Shown here piece after piece: positions 10,786 through 21,938 of a stretch of DNA of 64,000 nt. Position numbers and translations under genes: made by a program. The stretch spans positions 12,543,756 through 12,607,755 of the forward strand of contig OW388292.1 in NCBI GenBank assembly GCA_936450465.1. The letters are read 5' to 3'. Source of the DNA: Gibbula magus (Eukaryota; Mollusca; Gastropoda; Trochida; Trochidae). The notes under the pieces are model-generated. The model did no database searches and was not told the DNA's origin. It saw nothing but the letters and a program-made list of their open reading frames with translations. Position 1 is the stretch's first letter, and every line of letters starts with the position of its first letter.

Positions 10786-12511
10786 ATTCAAGAAAGTACA
10801 GTATTGTACTAACATAATTTCCATATTCCATACATGTTTACCTTAAATGTCAAAATATTATGATCAAACACCTTTGACACCAATTTCAGCACCATATTTG
10901 TGGTTGAACAGATATAAAATATTAAGTATTATACTCTCATGAATTATGTTTTGTACATCTCTTTACGACTGCTATCAGTTGTGCAGTTTGCGTAGCCTCC
11001 GCTGCGTTTTGTTTTGGCTACAACATTTTTCTAATAAGTTATTTTAAGAACTCATATACTTAATTTCATACTTATACCCCTTGGAAATATTTTCAACATG
11101 TTCACATTCAAGGTCAAAGGCCAAGGTCACGAGTTCTGAAATCAGTAAGTCTTGTAAACACGATATCTTTAATATTCTTTTAGCTCTTATTTGGTAGATA
11201 TCAACTATGGAGAATTACCAAGATTTGAAAAGATTTTATCTGAAATCCGCCAACGGTCAAGATCACAGTGAGCTCGAGGTCACGACGTAAGCAATGCTTT
11301 TGCGAATATGCCTTATTCTAACTATTAACATTTTGAATCATTACATTATTGTTATACACAGACAGACAGACAGCTTATTTATTTAAGTCTCACCTCAGTA
11401 TTACATTAAAAGAACGTACATGGATAAAATAAATGCATGGTTAAAAAAACCTATAACCGGGTTATGAGAGAATATACATACGTAAAATCTAAGACAATAT
11501 GACACTTAAAACGAGGTGAATATAACTTATAAACATACATCACATGAACAATAATCATTGGAAGGTATATACACTTTAAGGGTTATATATAAAATTGAAA
11601 TAACAGCATTAAGAACTTATCACAAGTTAGACATTATATCAAAGGGTGTTACGAAGGTGTCAAATATTTGTGCATGTCTTGGCAGTTGTATAAAACACTT
11701 CGGGTGAGGAGAGTATAAAAGCGACTTTCTTGATATCACACAGTTTTAAAAAGGCTCCGAAAGCTAACATCCATCTGTTGTACAGGACAGCCCTGTGTTC
11801 CTGGTATATAGGACAGTGTAACAACATGTGCGCTTCATCTTCTACTTAGTCGACACAGAAAGGACAGGTTCTTTCTTCTACCGGGGTATTGCTATATCGT
11901 CCTGTCTCAATCTTGAGGGGTACAACTCCACATCTGAATCTAGAGAGGGCGCTTCTCTCGGATCTCTTAAGACGTCGTTCTACATAGCTCTCTGTCTGAT
12001 ATTCTGTCTTAAAGGTGCAGTAAGTACGTAGCTTGTTTCCACCCGTTCGGCCTGTTGAGGATTTGATTTCTCTCTTCCAGTTGTCTGTAATTCTGCATAC
12101 ACACCCTCCTTTACTCTGTTGACCACGAATATCTGAGCATATCTTCGGTCAAGTGAGATACTTTTGTGTTGCCCACTGGAAACTCCACGCAAAGAGTCTC
12201 TGTGCCATTCTGTCCGTGTCCATATTTCGTAGGCGCATGTAGAGTCTTGTAACACATCGCCATTGCCTAACAGTCGGGGGAACAATGAAAAGTGATCATT
12301 GATTGTGTGACCTTGAATGTCAGAGGTGACGGTAACAAGAAATGTGTTAAGGCCATGTTAATCATTTGAATACATTTTTGATATAAGATATAGGTTTTAA
12401 GAACTGATATTAACAAATTGTTAATAAAACCCCCTGTGAATTCTTTTAACATGTTAATATGCAAAGCCAAAGGTCCGCAGGGGCTTGTATTGTTGAAAAG
12501 CTTGCAACATC
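10786..12511 (-). repeat. Small palindrome, right arm (pairs with 9191-10268)
   Basis: This is the reverse complement of the left arm, ending at GCTTGCAACAT just before the larger palindrome starts at 12522. It retains a segment at 11398-12049 that the left arm has lost. Its proximal part carries the AAGGTCA half-site cluster near 11105-11130. Confidence 0.85.
11340..12285 (-). mobile_element. 3' end of a non-LTR retrotransposon (C-terminus and tail)
   Basis: Minus-strand frames read, in order, DRRYAQIFVVNRVKEGVYAE, then FRCGVVPLKIETGRYSNTP, then ERTCPFCVD, a stop, VEDEAHMLLHCPIYQ and FILSSPEVFYTTAKTC. The CPFC with a downstream H and CP pattern is the zinc-knuckle-like C-terminus seen in many invertebrate LINE ORF2 proteins. 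It is followed by an untranslated tail ending AGGTGAGACTTAAATAAA and a TGTC/CAGA simple repeat. Stops and frameshifts make it inactive. A related but distinct 3' end is at 16577-16955. Confidence 0.75.
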
Positions 12512-12879
12512 AATTGTCAAAATGCCCAAGGAAGGAAGAGTGGTAAATCTACATATCTACCAAGATCCTTCCACCTCACTTCTCATTCTCTGTTCCTTTC
12601 TGTCGGTTAGTCTCCCGGTTTCGCTAAACAATGTTCATTATTGTCAAAGTAGCATCGACTCCGGTATGCTATTGGAAAATAATGCACGACGTTATAATAT
12701 TCCTTGTCATAGTTCTCGTATTACAATGGTGAATGACTCGTAGAACACTGAAACGTGTACCATTGTGACTTCCAAAATAATGTATGTTGTTGTGAACGGG
12801 TTATTAGCAGCTCCGCCTAAGTCGGAGCTGCTATCAGTTATTGTGCAGTTTCCATCGCCGCCGCCGCCGCATTTTGACA

Positions 12880-13650
12880 GGTTCATATTCAAGGTCAAAG
12901 GTCAAGGTCACAAGTTCTGAAATTGCTAAAACAATCCTTGTAAACACGATAACTTGAAAAATATTTGTGCTATCAGGCTCTTATTTGGTATATATCAACT
13001 ATTGAGAAAGGCCAAGATTTGAAAAGGTTTTCGCTAACATCCGTCAAAGGTCAAGCTCATAGCAAGGTCACAACCTCAGCATGCTTTTGCGAAAATGTCT
13101 TATTTCAACTATTAACACTTTGAATCATTACATGATTGTTATACACAATGAAAAGTGATCACTGATTGTGTGACCTTGAATTTTAAAGGTCAAGGTCACG
13201 AGATATGGTCATGCTGACCAGTTATGAAATCACTAAGTAACTTTTTTCCATGAAGATATTAACACCTCATATAGATAGCTTAATTTCTTTCTTATACACC
13301 TGGTGAATGATTTTGACATGTTCACATTCAAGGTCAAAGGTCAAGGTCATGAGTTCTGAAATCACTACAACAATCCTTGTAAAGATGATAACTTCAAACT
13401 TTGTTTGTGCTATCAGGCTCTTATTTGGTATATATAAACTACGGAGAAAAACCAAGATTTGAAAACGTTTTCGCTAAAATCTGTCAACGGTCAAGGTCAC
13501 AGTGAGGTCAAAACTTAAGCATGCTTTTGTGAATATGCCGTATTTTAACTAATAACACTTTGAGTCATTGCATGATTATTATACACGATGAAAAGTGATC
13601 ATTGATGGTGTGACCTTGAAGGTCAAAGGTCAAGGTCATGAGATATTGGT
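12880..13650 (+). repeat. Dispersed repeat rich in AAGGTCA nuclear-receptor-type half-sites
   Basis: At 12892-12912, 13186-13200, 13333-13350 and 13613-13636 the plus strand carries runs such as AAGGTCAAAGGTCAAGGTCA. Each is embedded in a repeated context (GAGTTCTGAAATCACTA, GCTCTTATTTGGTATATAT). The same unit recurs in the mirrored arm near 31930-32400 and in the small palindrome. The half-site AGGTCA with a TCA or AA extension matches the consensus of monomer- and DR1-binding nuclear receptors. Because the units are part of a dispersed repeat, binding is only a possibility. Confidence 0.6.
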
Positions 13651-13893
13651 TAAGGCCACGTTGATCCTTTGATCAAATTTTGAAAGAAGAAATAAGTTTT
13701 AAGAACACACTTGTGAAAAGTGACCCCAATGATGATTAGTAATAACTCGAATAATGAACAAACTTTTGTTTAAAAGAATTCCCATTTTATTGATGCTGAC
13801 GAGAAGGCGGAACAGGGAAAGGCGAGACCCTAAGTTTTGGAGCTGCTCTGCTTTTGCGGTGCCCCGCAAACGCTTATCTAGTTGATTTATGTA

Positions 13894-13973
13894 ATTGAGA
13901 ATGCATGAGGAGCCGTGGATTCGTTTAAAATAAAAAATGTTAACGAATCCACGGCTCCGAATGCATTCTCAAT
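13894..13973. repeat. Near-perfect hairpin with 32-base arms
   Basis: The arm beginning ATTGAGAATGCAT and ending GGATTCGTT (13894-13925) is matched by its reverse complement at 13942-13973, with one small interruption and a 16-base AT-rich loop. The mirrored arm carries it at about 31594-31672. It is a small foldback unit inside the giant palindrome. Confidence 0.85.
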
Positions 13974-14271
13974 CTTAATCCATGTATGACGTCACGAAAC
14001 AGGCATATGTGATTATCTAGCATTTAACAATACATTTCAATTATGTAACCCAACAAAATTTATTTTGCAAATATCGATGCCCATTCATCGGATATGGCAC
14101 ACGTAGCTTCGACCCTTATGGAATGGATTCTTCCACGCACGTGCAAAGCGATTTGACTGACAGCCAAACTCCTGCATTTCAAGTGTTTCAACACCATCCC
14201 CATGCATTTCACACTTTACCAGTCTTGTTGAGAATTCAGGGATCTTAATGACAAACAATCAAATGATGATC

Positions 14272-14352
14272 GGCAGGCCTTTCGGATTAGCCTAATGGAT
14301 TAAGGCGCTGCGTAACAGACGAAGGGTTACATGTTCGATTCCCGGGTCATAC
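14272..14352 (+). repeat. tRNA-like sequence (SINE head or tRNA pseudogene), arginine-type A box
   Basis: The stretch contains TTAGCCTAATGGATTAAGGC, which has the form of a tRNA A box, and TGTTCGATTCCCGGG, the form of a B box, about 50 bases apart. The mirrored arm has it at 31217-31298 on the minus strand. The acceptor stem does not pair convincingly, so it is more likely a SINE head or a pseudogene than a working tRNA. The A box resembles arginine tRNAs. Confidence 0.55.
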
Positions 14353-15027
14353 ATTACAAAATTAATTTATCATATCTGAGATATTTTAAGATTCTAATAC
14401 AGAGACAAAATACATCATTCTTGAACAAATTACTTGGTGAGCCATTTCGAAAATATCAAAACCTGACATCCCTCCTGACTGGATTGGTCAATGACCAGTA
14501 GATTCTTAAGAATAATCCACTGTTAACACAATAGAGTGACGTCATCACCATGGATTAATAATTGTCCACATTTATAGGATATTAAACTAGCATCCCCTAT
14601 CATGTCACTTTTCAGACGTCTCATGTATCCTATTTATAAAACAATTCTATGTTTTAATGATTAACTTTACAGTTCATAATGTTGAACTGAATTGTCAAGT
14701 TAAGCATTTATAACGAGTTAATGTGGAGAAATGTGGTGTAGTGTTAAGCATGTTGGCCTCTCTCGCCAAACACCTGGGTCACTTTTGTGATCTTTTGTGG
14801 TTTTGTACCTCTGGGCAAGGCAGTTCATCCACCATAGCACTCAGTCAACTCTGCTGTTTTAAAACGATTATAAACTCAACGGATTTATCTTTTTCAACAT
14901 TTGTTTATTACAAATGTACATCGATTGTCCACAGCACTTCCAACAAATCAAATTATTTTAATTGAAATGGTCTTCATTTTCCGATCATATAAAGAACGGT
15001 TCAATTCAGTAGTCGGTGGTGATGCAG

Positions 15028-15118
15028 TACTGATGCATATCACTGCTACAAGCATCTAGACAAGGATGAGTACAAGTGGGTTGTAACTCACGATCACAGC
15101 TCCTACATCTACAGACGG
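15028..15118 (+). CDS. Possible internal exon with strong splice donor
   Basis: A 30-codon frame reads DAYHCYKHLDKDEYKW and then THDHSSYIYRR directly into CGG|GTAAGT, a consensus donor. A stop lies just upstream in frame, so an acceptor would have to be the AG at 15026-15027, which has only a weak pyrimidine tract. The mirrored copy at 30451-30541 differs in this stretch by a synonymous CTA/CTG change. I do not recognise the peptide and no flanking exon was identified, so this may be coincidence. Confidence 0.25.
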
Positions 15119-15853
15119 GTAAGTAATTTAGTCACATAACTGGATCCTTGAACAAAATTTAAAGTAGAAGATGGGAGCATTTACCACTGTTTTCAAAGGT
15201 AAGGTGCGCAAATTCATGGTGTACATGTAAAAATTGCATTGTTTGTATGGAGTCGAACCTGACACAATTGAGAGATGTTTTAAAAACTCACTGAGATAAA
15301 GAAAGAAGCAAGTTCTATCAATTTAAAAAATTCTCCTTTTGCAATGATTGCTTCGTTACAGAACTATCAGTACTTGATTAGGATACAATGATCTACAATG
15401 GAAGCGCGGTGCATAGTAGTCGGAACATTGACCAGTGTATTTAATGATGAGAGTCGCAAATGATCTGGTAAATGGAAAATAAAGCATTAAACTGTATGAG
15501 TACATTGGTTAGGACTTGACAAAATTGAGAGGCGTTTTAAAATCTTTCTGGGGTGAAGAAAGAGAACAAATTCTATTCATTGTCAGATCCTCTTTTTCAA
15601 TGATTTCAACGTCTTTCATTAGAATGTAAGAATTTATACCCCACTTCCGGTCTCGTTGCTATGGTTTCTTTTGTTACAATTGTAGGTTTATTCTTCTGAT
15701 ATACCTACACTTTTTCTAATATACCTACACTTTTTAACAACTGTGAATTCAATGGAGTCAATATTCTAAATTTTCAAATTGTAAAGTGATGCTTCTTTAT
15801 AAAATGTCAGATTATATATGAACATATGAGACATTAACAAATGTTTCATTTGA

Positions 15854-15920
15854 AACCTGGGATCGAACCTGTGTCTTGTTGCTTTATGGCCGAACCAACT
15901 AACCATTAGACCACGAGGCC
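15854..15920 (-). repeat. tRNA-like sequence (SINE head), left copy
   Basis: On the minus strand it begins GGCCTCGTGGTCTAATGGTT (A box) and ends with a GGTTCGATCCC B box. The mirrored copy is at 29637-29703. Several substitutions between the arms fall in this short stretch, which is more than elsewhere in the arms. The acceptor ends do not form a stem, so a functional tRNA is unlikely. Confidence 0.55.
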
Positions 15921-16576
15921 AGTTAAACTTTGTACATGTTATCATGACCAAATGAATAAAGTTCTAATAATGCGTGATATAATATCACAAATTTCTGTAT
16001 TTCTTTTTATATAAGAATGTTTTTTAAATTTGGGTGCAAAATATCTTAACATACTGAAACTTGCTTCTGTTTTCTCTAACTTTGGCCATGTTGACATTTG
16101 CCCTGTAGTTTTTGGCGTTGGCTGTACATTTCAGCGAGATGCACCAGCTTCTGCGTTGACAATACCGTCATTGGGCCATATCAATTAGATTTCGAGCCCC
16201 GAACATGGGTAGCCATACAACGAGCATGGGCTGAGTGTACCCGGGAGTTGTTACAGATGAGGCCGTATTTGAGTTGTCCATTTCATACACAAGCTTGTTT
16301 ACAGCTGTATTTGTTAATATTATGAAAATAGTATCCAATTACTTTCGACCGTAAGTCGAGTCGGGTCGGTTCGAGTCGGGTATAAGAGAGATATACCTAT
16401 ACTTTCCCTCGTGTATCACATGATACCCTACAGTTGTCCCCTTGAAGCCTTACTCGGCGGCGCCTCGTAAGAGCCCCACGCGGAACACTTTTGGGTATTT
16501 TTCGATACACTCTCACCTACACGGAATCGTATCCTCGGTCACCTCGGGCTGACTGTTTCTCAACACATATCACCCC

Positions 16577-16955
16577 TTGCCATGTTTTTATTGTATTGTC
16601 CACAATATACAGATCTTAGACGAGAGCTTTTATCCAAGTGTTGAAATATGTCAAGATTTTAGTACTTTTAATGATTACGAAAAGTTTAGCTTCGTAATGT
16701 CCAGTCCTGATGTGGTATTTATTGTTGCCAAAACCTGCAGACTTATTTTAGAAAGTCGCAAATTTGTTTTATATAAAGTTTAATATATGGTACCTTTTAA
16801 CATGTTTTACACTTTATTGTATTTAGCCTATGTTTATTTTTGTTTTAGTCTCTCATAACCCTCAATGGGTGACTCTTAACCTATGTTTTACCTGTATATA
16901 TGTTTGTAATGCTAAGAGGTGAGACTTAAATAAAATATTTGTCTGTCTTGGATTT
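16577..16955 (+). mobile_element. 3' end fragment of a second non-LTR retrotransposon
   Basis: A 68-codon frame ends with KFSFVMSSPDVVFIVAKTC and FVLYKV before the stop. It is followed by an untranslated region ending GAGGTGAGACTTAAATAAAA and TTTGTCTGTCTT. The peptide FVMSSPDVVFIVAKTC parallels FILSSPEVFYTTAKTC of the element at 11340-12285, and the tails match, so the two are related LINE families. Only the C-terminus is left. The mirrored copy is at 28605-28980. Confidence 0.65.
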
Positions 16956-17089
16956 TTCATCATCAAATTCGTACTCGTGGCGGATAATTGGAGTCTTGTA
17001 TATGCATACACCAATCAAAGGCTTGATTCGATATGACGGAAACAATTTGATTGGCTGATCATCCAATCCATTTTTTGACGATTTATTGG

Positions 17090-17830
17090 GTCGTAAGACC
17101 AAGCGACGAAGCACTCTCATCAATGATGGGTGGGCTTTTTAATACAGCTATTCCCAATAAAAAGTCCGAGGAGTATGCCAAGAGTATCGGAACATTCAGC
17201 TCTGGGTAAGGAATGATGACCTCAGCATGACAGTTGAAAATCGTAGAACCTGTTATTTGTGGTTTCTTTTTTTGCGATAAAGAATTTATAAATACATAGA
17301 ACTGACCCTAGCTAGCAACTTACACCTATTTAGGATTGACCTACAGTGATCGACAACTCAATGTACTTGTTATCGTCTAGCGCCCCTATTAATTAAAATT
17401 TCAGATTTAAGCACTGATAATCTCGTTCCTCCTCAAAGTCATGAATGAAAACCTCATAAAAACGACTTTAACCAATGAAAAGGTTTGAGTCGAGTTCAAA
17501 CAAGTTTCTCAACGTATAATCTGGTAAACTAACGATCAGAGATCTGATCGGCCTAAACTCCAAAGAGTGATTTAAGACATTACTCAGAATTCTTTAACGA
17601 TACAGTAAAATGATGTAAGTCTTTTATTTGGCCGTATGACCAATCGACGGAGCAATCTCATCTGCTTACATCAATAACGGGCAGGCTATCGTTGTGCAGT
17701 TTGTCTTGATGAAAAGTCCGAGAGGTATGCCTAGAGTACCATTCAGCCTAGGATGACCCAGGACTACCGAAGCAGTTAAAATCATACTACCTGTCCTTAG
17801 TGTATTCTCTACTGCAATAAAGAATGTGTC
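17090..17830 (+). repeat. Two diverged direct repeats about 535 bases apart
   Basis: The block at ~17090-17300 (ATTGGGTCGTAAGACCAAGC) has a diverged relative at ~17625-17830 (ATTTGGCCGTATGACCAATC). Both continue through AAAAGTCCGAG and end near GATAAAGAAT / AATAAAGAATG. This is an old local duplication that predates the palindrome, since both arms have it. No coding frame was recognised. Confidence 0.5.
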
Positions 17831-18078
17831 AATACAACGGGGGGACGCTGGTCAGATTCAACAAAGCGTACCCGCTTATATTTTCGTTCTCGACATGAAC
17901 CTGATATGTGGAACAATTATGAAAACATATGCCGTTTTGAGCGTTTCAACTTCTTTGAAATTCTATTTTTGGTCATTTCCATGCTATCTTTGCAGAATGT
18001 GGTTTGAAGAATTAGTCAATGAAACTTAATAAGTGGGACAATCATCACATGTTGAATGTATTTTAGGTTTTTAGTCAA

Positions 18079-20928
18079 TTTCTTCTTTTTTTTATTATTT
18101 TATTTCTTTTTGAGGTACATATACATTTAGGTTCAAACTACAAAGAAGTGATATTTTACACAGCAACATTTACATATAGGCGAATTTTGCATACATGCAA
18201 GTATGTTCAGGTTGTATCAAGTTTTCAATTACAATGGTAACAAAGGCATCTAAAGAAGAAGTGATTAGTCTTTGAATAGTAAATGGCAGGATGACCAAAA
18301 TTTCATATATTTTGAGTAGTTGCAATTCGAATAACAGTTGTATTTATCAATGTTATATATTTTTTTCAGATCGTTTTGAATGTATGTGAAGCTTGGTTTC
18401 AAACCAAATTGTTTTGCTTTGAAAATGGTGTATTTCACATTTGTAATTATCATGTTCAATACCCTGTTTCTGTATTCGGGGTATCCAAGAAAAATGTTTC
18501 GTTTGGAAAACTATATGTTCCCTTCAGTGTACGTCTCTATCCATTCTTTAACTTTGTTCCATAAGTTTTTAACAATTTGACAATCAAAAAATAGATGAAC
18601 TGTGGTTTCTTTCTCTTTATTACAAAAACTGCATTTATTTTCATCTTTTAATTTCATCTTTTGCAGAAGATCATTTGTCGGCAAAATTCTATGAAGTATG
18701 GAATATTGAAACCATTTTGTTTTGGAATTTAGATTAGACATTAAGGGTATTTCATTTATGGTATTCCATTCGCTTTCATTAATTGAACATTCAAGATCTA
18801 ATTCCCACTTTTTTCTGAACTTGCATTCTGTCATAGTGTTTTCTGTCTTTTGTAATATATCATAAAAGCTCCGACATCCCTTTTTCTTAGTAGCTATATT
18901 TTCAATAAAGTATGGGACAAGTGGCAATTCTAGTTTTTTTTCTATTTTGATTTTGTATTTTAAAAAATATGCTTTGATTGCCTGGGTAATGCCAGTATAT
19001 TCTAGGAAATTTGTCTTGCATTTGTATATTCCAGTCATTTCTAGGTAATTTAGAAATTTACCGTCATTTTTGATTATATCATTTATCAGGTAAATACCAG
19101 ATTTTGACATATTCTTATTATTTATAAACTTGTTGTTTATTCTAACACTGTCGTTATTCCATATTGGTTGGAATAGATGTCAGATTGAGTGTTGACGGTA
19201 TTCCCCATTTGTTTGTTAAAGCATCCCCATGCCTTTAAAACATCTTTCCAAAAATCGTTTGTTCTTGGAGTACAGACTTTCTCAATGAGGGATGATTCAG
19301 TGTATTGATAAAAATCTCTGTGCATTGGCGATATGTTAATATAGAAAAGTTTCTTTAATTTTGAGTTACTTTCAGAATCGAAGAGCCTTTTAACCCAACT
19401 TATCTTTTGCGAAATGATTGTATTTCTTATATCTGGAACTCTAATCCCACCCTCTTTGAAGCTTCTAGTTATTATTGTACGTTTAATTTTATCAGGTTTA
19501 CCTTTCCAAATGAAACTAAATGCTAGCTTTTCGCGCTCTTTTAATATATTTTCACTTGGGTTTGAAAGTGTTGTAAAGATATGATTAAGTTTAGGTAGAA
19601 TAAGACTTTTCAAAACTGTTGTTCTACCAAGTGGGGTAAGATCTCTTCCAAGCCACTGGTTCATCGTTGTCCTAATTTGTTTTAGTTTATCTTTATAGTT
19701 TCTCTCTACCATTTCTGCCAAGTTATGTGTGAAAGTTATGCCAAGGATAGTAAAATCTGTTCTAAACCAATCAAGTTTGTAATCTTTGCATATTGTCTTT
19801 TTTGAGTGCTTTAAAGAACCTATCCAGATAACTTGGGTTTTGCTTGTATTAATTTTAAGACCTGAAAAGGAGGCGTATTCTGTTAATGTTCGTAATGTTG
19901 CTTGAAGGTATCGTCTGCAAACTGAGTAATCAAATATTCACTGTCACCTATTTTGATTCCTTTAATTTTTTTTATTATTACGAATCATAATGCTTAATAT
20001 TTCAGCACAAAGAATAAATAAGTACGGCGAAAGTGGATGTCCTTGTCTGCATCCACGTGTGATTTCGAAGAAACCTGATGAGAAACCATTAACGAGTACA
20101 CTTGAATTGATATTTCTATAAAATGTGCATATCCAATTTTTAACTGTTATGCCAAAGTTGAAAAAGTCAAGAACCTTTTGGATAAATGTCCAATCTACAG
20201 AGTCAAATGCTTTTTCGAAATCTATAAGTAGTAGTAGACCTGGGATTTCCATGCACTCTGCATATTCCATAATGTCATAGATCTGCCTTGTACATTCTCC
20301 AATATATCTATTTGACAGAAAACCTCGTTGGTCTTATTATTATTTTTGGAAGTACTTTTTTCATTCGATTGGCAATTGTGGCTGATGCTATCTTATACGA
20401 TACATTTAAAAGAGATACAGGTCTCCAGTTTTTTAAAAACTGCTTTTGTTTATCTTTTTTTGGAATACATGTTATAAGACCCTGTTTTTGGCTAATAGAT
20501 AACTCTCCTGTTTTGTAAGACATGTTCAGCGATCGAATCAGAAAGGCATGCAAGTCCAACCAAAAGAATTTGTAAAATTCTACTGTAAAACCTGATGGGC
20601 CGGGACTTTTTTCGTTTTTCATGTTTTCAAGCGATCTTAAAACCTCATCATATTTTAATTCTCCTTCGAGCAAATCTTTGTCTAAGTCAGTGAGCTTTGG
20701 TACCTCACAATGTTTAAAGAGTTCCTTTAGATCGATTGGCGAACAGTTTTGCTTCTTATATATATTTTTATAATAGCATCTAGTTTCGTTTATTATTTCT
20801 TTAGTGTTAGAGATGATTTTGTTTTCTTGTGTTTCTAATTTTGTTATAGATTTATTAATAAAATTTCTTTTTTCTAGGGATAAAAAGTATTTTGTCGGTT
20901 TTCTCCTTTTCCCTTCCATTCACTTTTG
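18079..20928 (-). pseudogene. L1-like (Tx1/L1 clade) LINE ORF2, 5'-truncated, defective
   Basis: Minus-strand frames cover most of a reverse transcriptase and the C-terminal region. KPTKYFLSLEKRN lies at the 5' side, then NEKSPGPSGFTVEFYKFFW, NWRPVSLLNVSYKIASATI, LIDFEKAFDSVDW, RGCRQGHPLSPYLFILCAEI and QFADD (catalytic motif), then the long C-terminal region with a CSFCNKEKETTVHLFFDC zinc-knuckle-like motif. Damage includes a 31-base deletion right after the catalytic motif, a frameshift near SDIYSNQYG and a stop before FSKRNIFLGY. The A-rich tail is at 18079-18110. The endonuclease domain is missing. Confidence 0.85.
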
Positions 20929-20948
20929 GACCTTAATATCACACCAGA

Positions 20949-21250
20949 TACGCAGATGAGAAATATGACACCTTGATTCAAGAGCTTGTATTCATATTTG
21001 TCAGACAGTGCATAGTACATGTAGGCAGCCCTGTGACATCTAAACTCCAGTTCCTGCAGGATCTCGATAGTCTCCACAATTGCTTCTTCTTCTGTCTCTG
21101 GTATGGTCGTTTCTCTTCTGTCCCTTGACTGACGAAAGATAGCATGTCACATATGATTCAAATTTATAGATCTTTAATTTTCAGGTTTACATATGTTGTA
21201 ATACACAATACAAGCTCTTGAATCAAGGTGTCATATTTCTCATCTGCGTA
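20949..21250. repeat. Perfect 44-base inverted repeat flanking a SLATT-like exon fragment
   Basis: Bases 20949-20992 (TACGCAGATGAGAAATATGA...) are the exact reverse complement of 21207-21250. In the 44-kb locus this sequence occurs once, just 3' of the gene (44754-44797), with differences. The two arms here share the same local variant, so one was copied from the other. The 214-base loop contains the gene's exon fragment in inverted orientation, a pattern expected from a template-switch or foldback event. Confidence 0.8.
20988..21128 (-). pseudogene. Truncated copy of the SLATT-like gene exon 2
   Basis: On the minus strand, after a TTTCGTCAG acceptor, 47 codons correspond to residues 17-63 of the gene at 43770-44725, ending at SDKYEY. 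Both transmembrane segments and the rest are missing. At GAATAC the frame runs into sequence derived from the gene's 3' flank, which by chance gives a hydrophobic tail, and then into the L1 fragment. About six residues in 47 differ from the intact gene. It cannot encode the same protein. Confidence 0.8.
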
Positions 21251-21799
21251 ATTCAGTTATACATTTAAAATCAATACTTGTCCGAATGCAAATAAGACAG
21301 AGAGGCAAACAGTTAGACAGAATATTATTACGAATAGTTGTTGTTTTACTCATCCCGACTATCCCAAATCGAATAAGGCTACTAATTTACATGTGCATGC
21401 ACACATGCATTCTCTTCCCACAGAGGTTACTCCCTTCAGATTTCCGGTCCTAGCCTCTGTTCTTTTGTGCTTGAAATCGAGAGCAGCAGCAAAATCCCCT
21501 AGCGGTGGAACGCGCAATTTCACATTGTATCTCTGCTTCTTTATGTCGTAAATAAACAGTTATTAATAAAGATTTCCGCTTATTTATCTTTGAAAAATCA
21601 CAACAACTACAAATATATCTTACCAGACATATTTAGGAAAACCAAATGGATTTAAATGAAAAGTGTAAAGGATCTGAGGGGGCGTTTGGGTAACCAAATG
21701 TATAATTAATGGATTGTATTTATTTCCATCTTTATGCCTCATATAGCTAAACAAACCCTGTTTGTAATGTCTTACATCACTGTTTCTGAATGTTAGTTT

Positions 21800-21907
21800 A
21801 TTTTTAGCTCATCTGGCCTGAAAGGCCCGATGGGCTTATGGAATGGCATGGTGTCCGGCGTCCGTCAGTCCATCCGTCAATCCGTCCTTCCGTCTGTAAA
21901 CTTTTCG

Positions 21908-21938
<31 letters not shown>

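Larger units (their letters stand above)
12522..20573 (+). repeat. Giant palindrome, left arm (pairs with 24951-32903)
   Basis: The arm begins at ATGCCCAAGGAAGGAAGAG and ends at AAAAGAATTTGTA. It reads as the reverse complement of 32903 down to 24951. Paired positions add up to 45557 through most of the arm, shifting to 45569 and 45425 toward the outer end, so only a few indels separate the arms. In compared coding-like blocks of ~200 codons only one or two residues differ. Contents from outside in: half-site repeats, a hairpin, two tRNA-like SINE heads, a LINE 3' end and a near full-length stretch of L1-like ORF2. The inner break lies within the LINE. Confidence 0.9.

Noticed and set aside
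14272..14352. Functional tRNA gene
   Set aside because: A and B boxes are good but the acceptor stem does not close, and similar heads recur in the window, so a SINE head or pseudogene fits better.
16340..16390. Hairpin GACCGTAAGTCGAGTCGGG as another hammerhead
   Set aside because: The complementary strand gives GGTCGAAA, but no CUGANGA core lies at the right distance.
20874..21077. Complete small membrane protein on the minus strand with a hydrophobic tail
   Set aside because: The N-terminal part is the SLATT-like exon and the hydrophobic part is translated 3' flank plus L1 sequence, so it is a fusion made by rearrangement.
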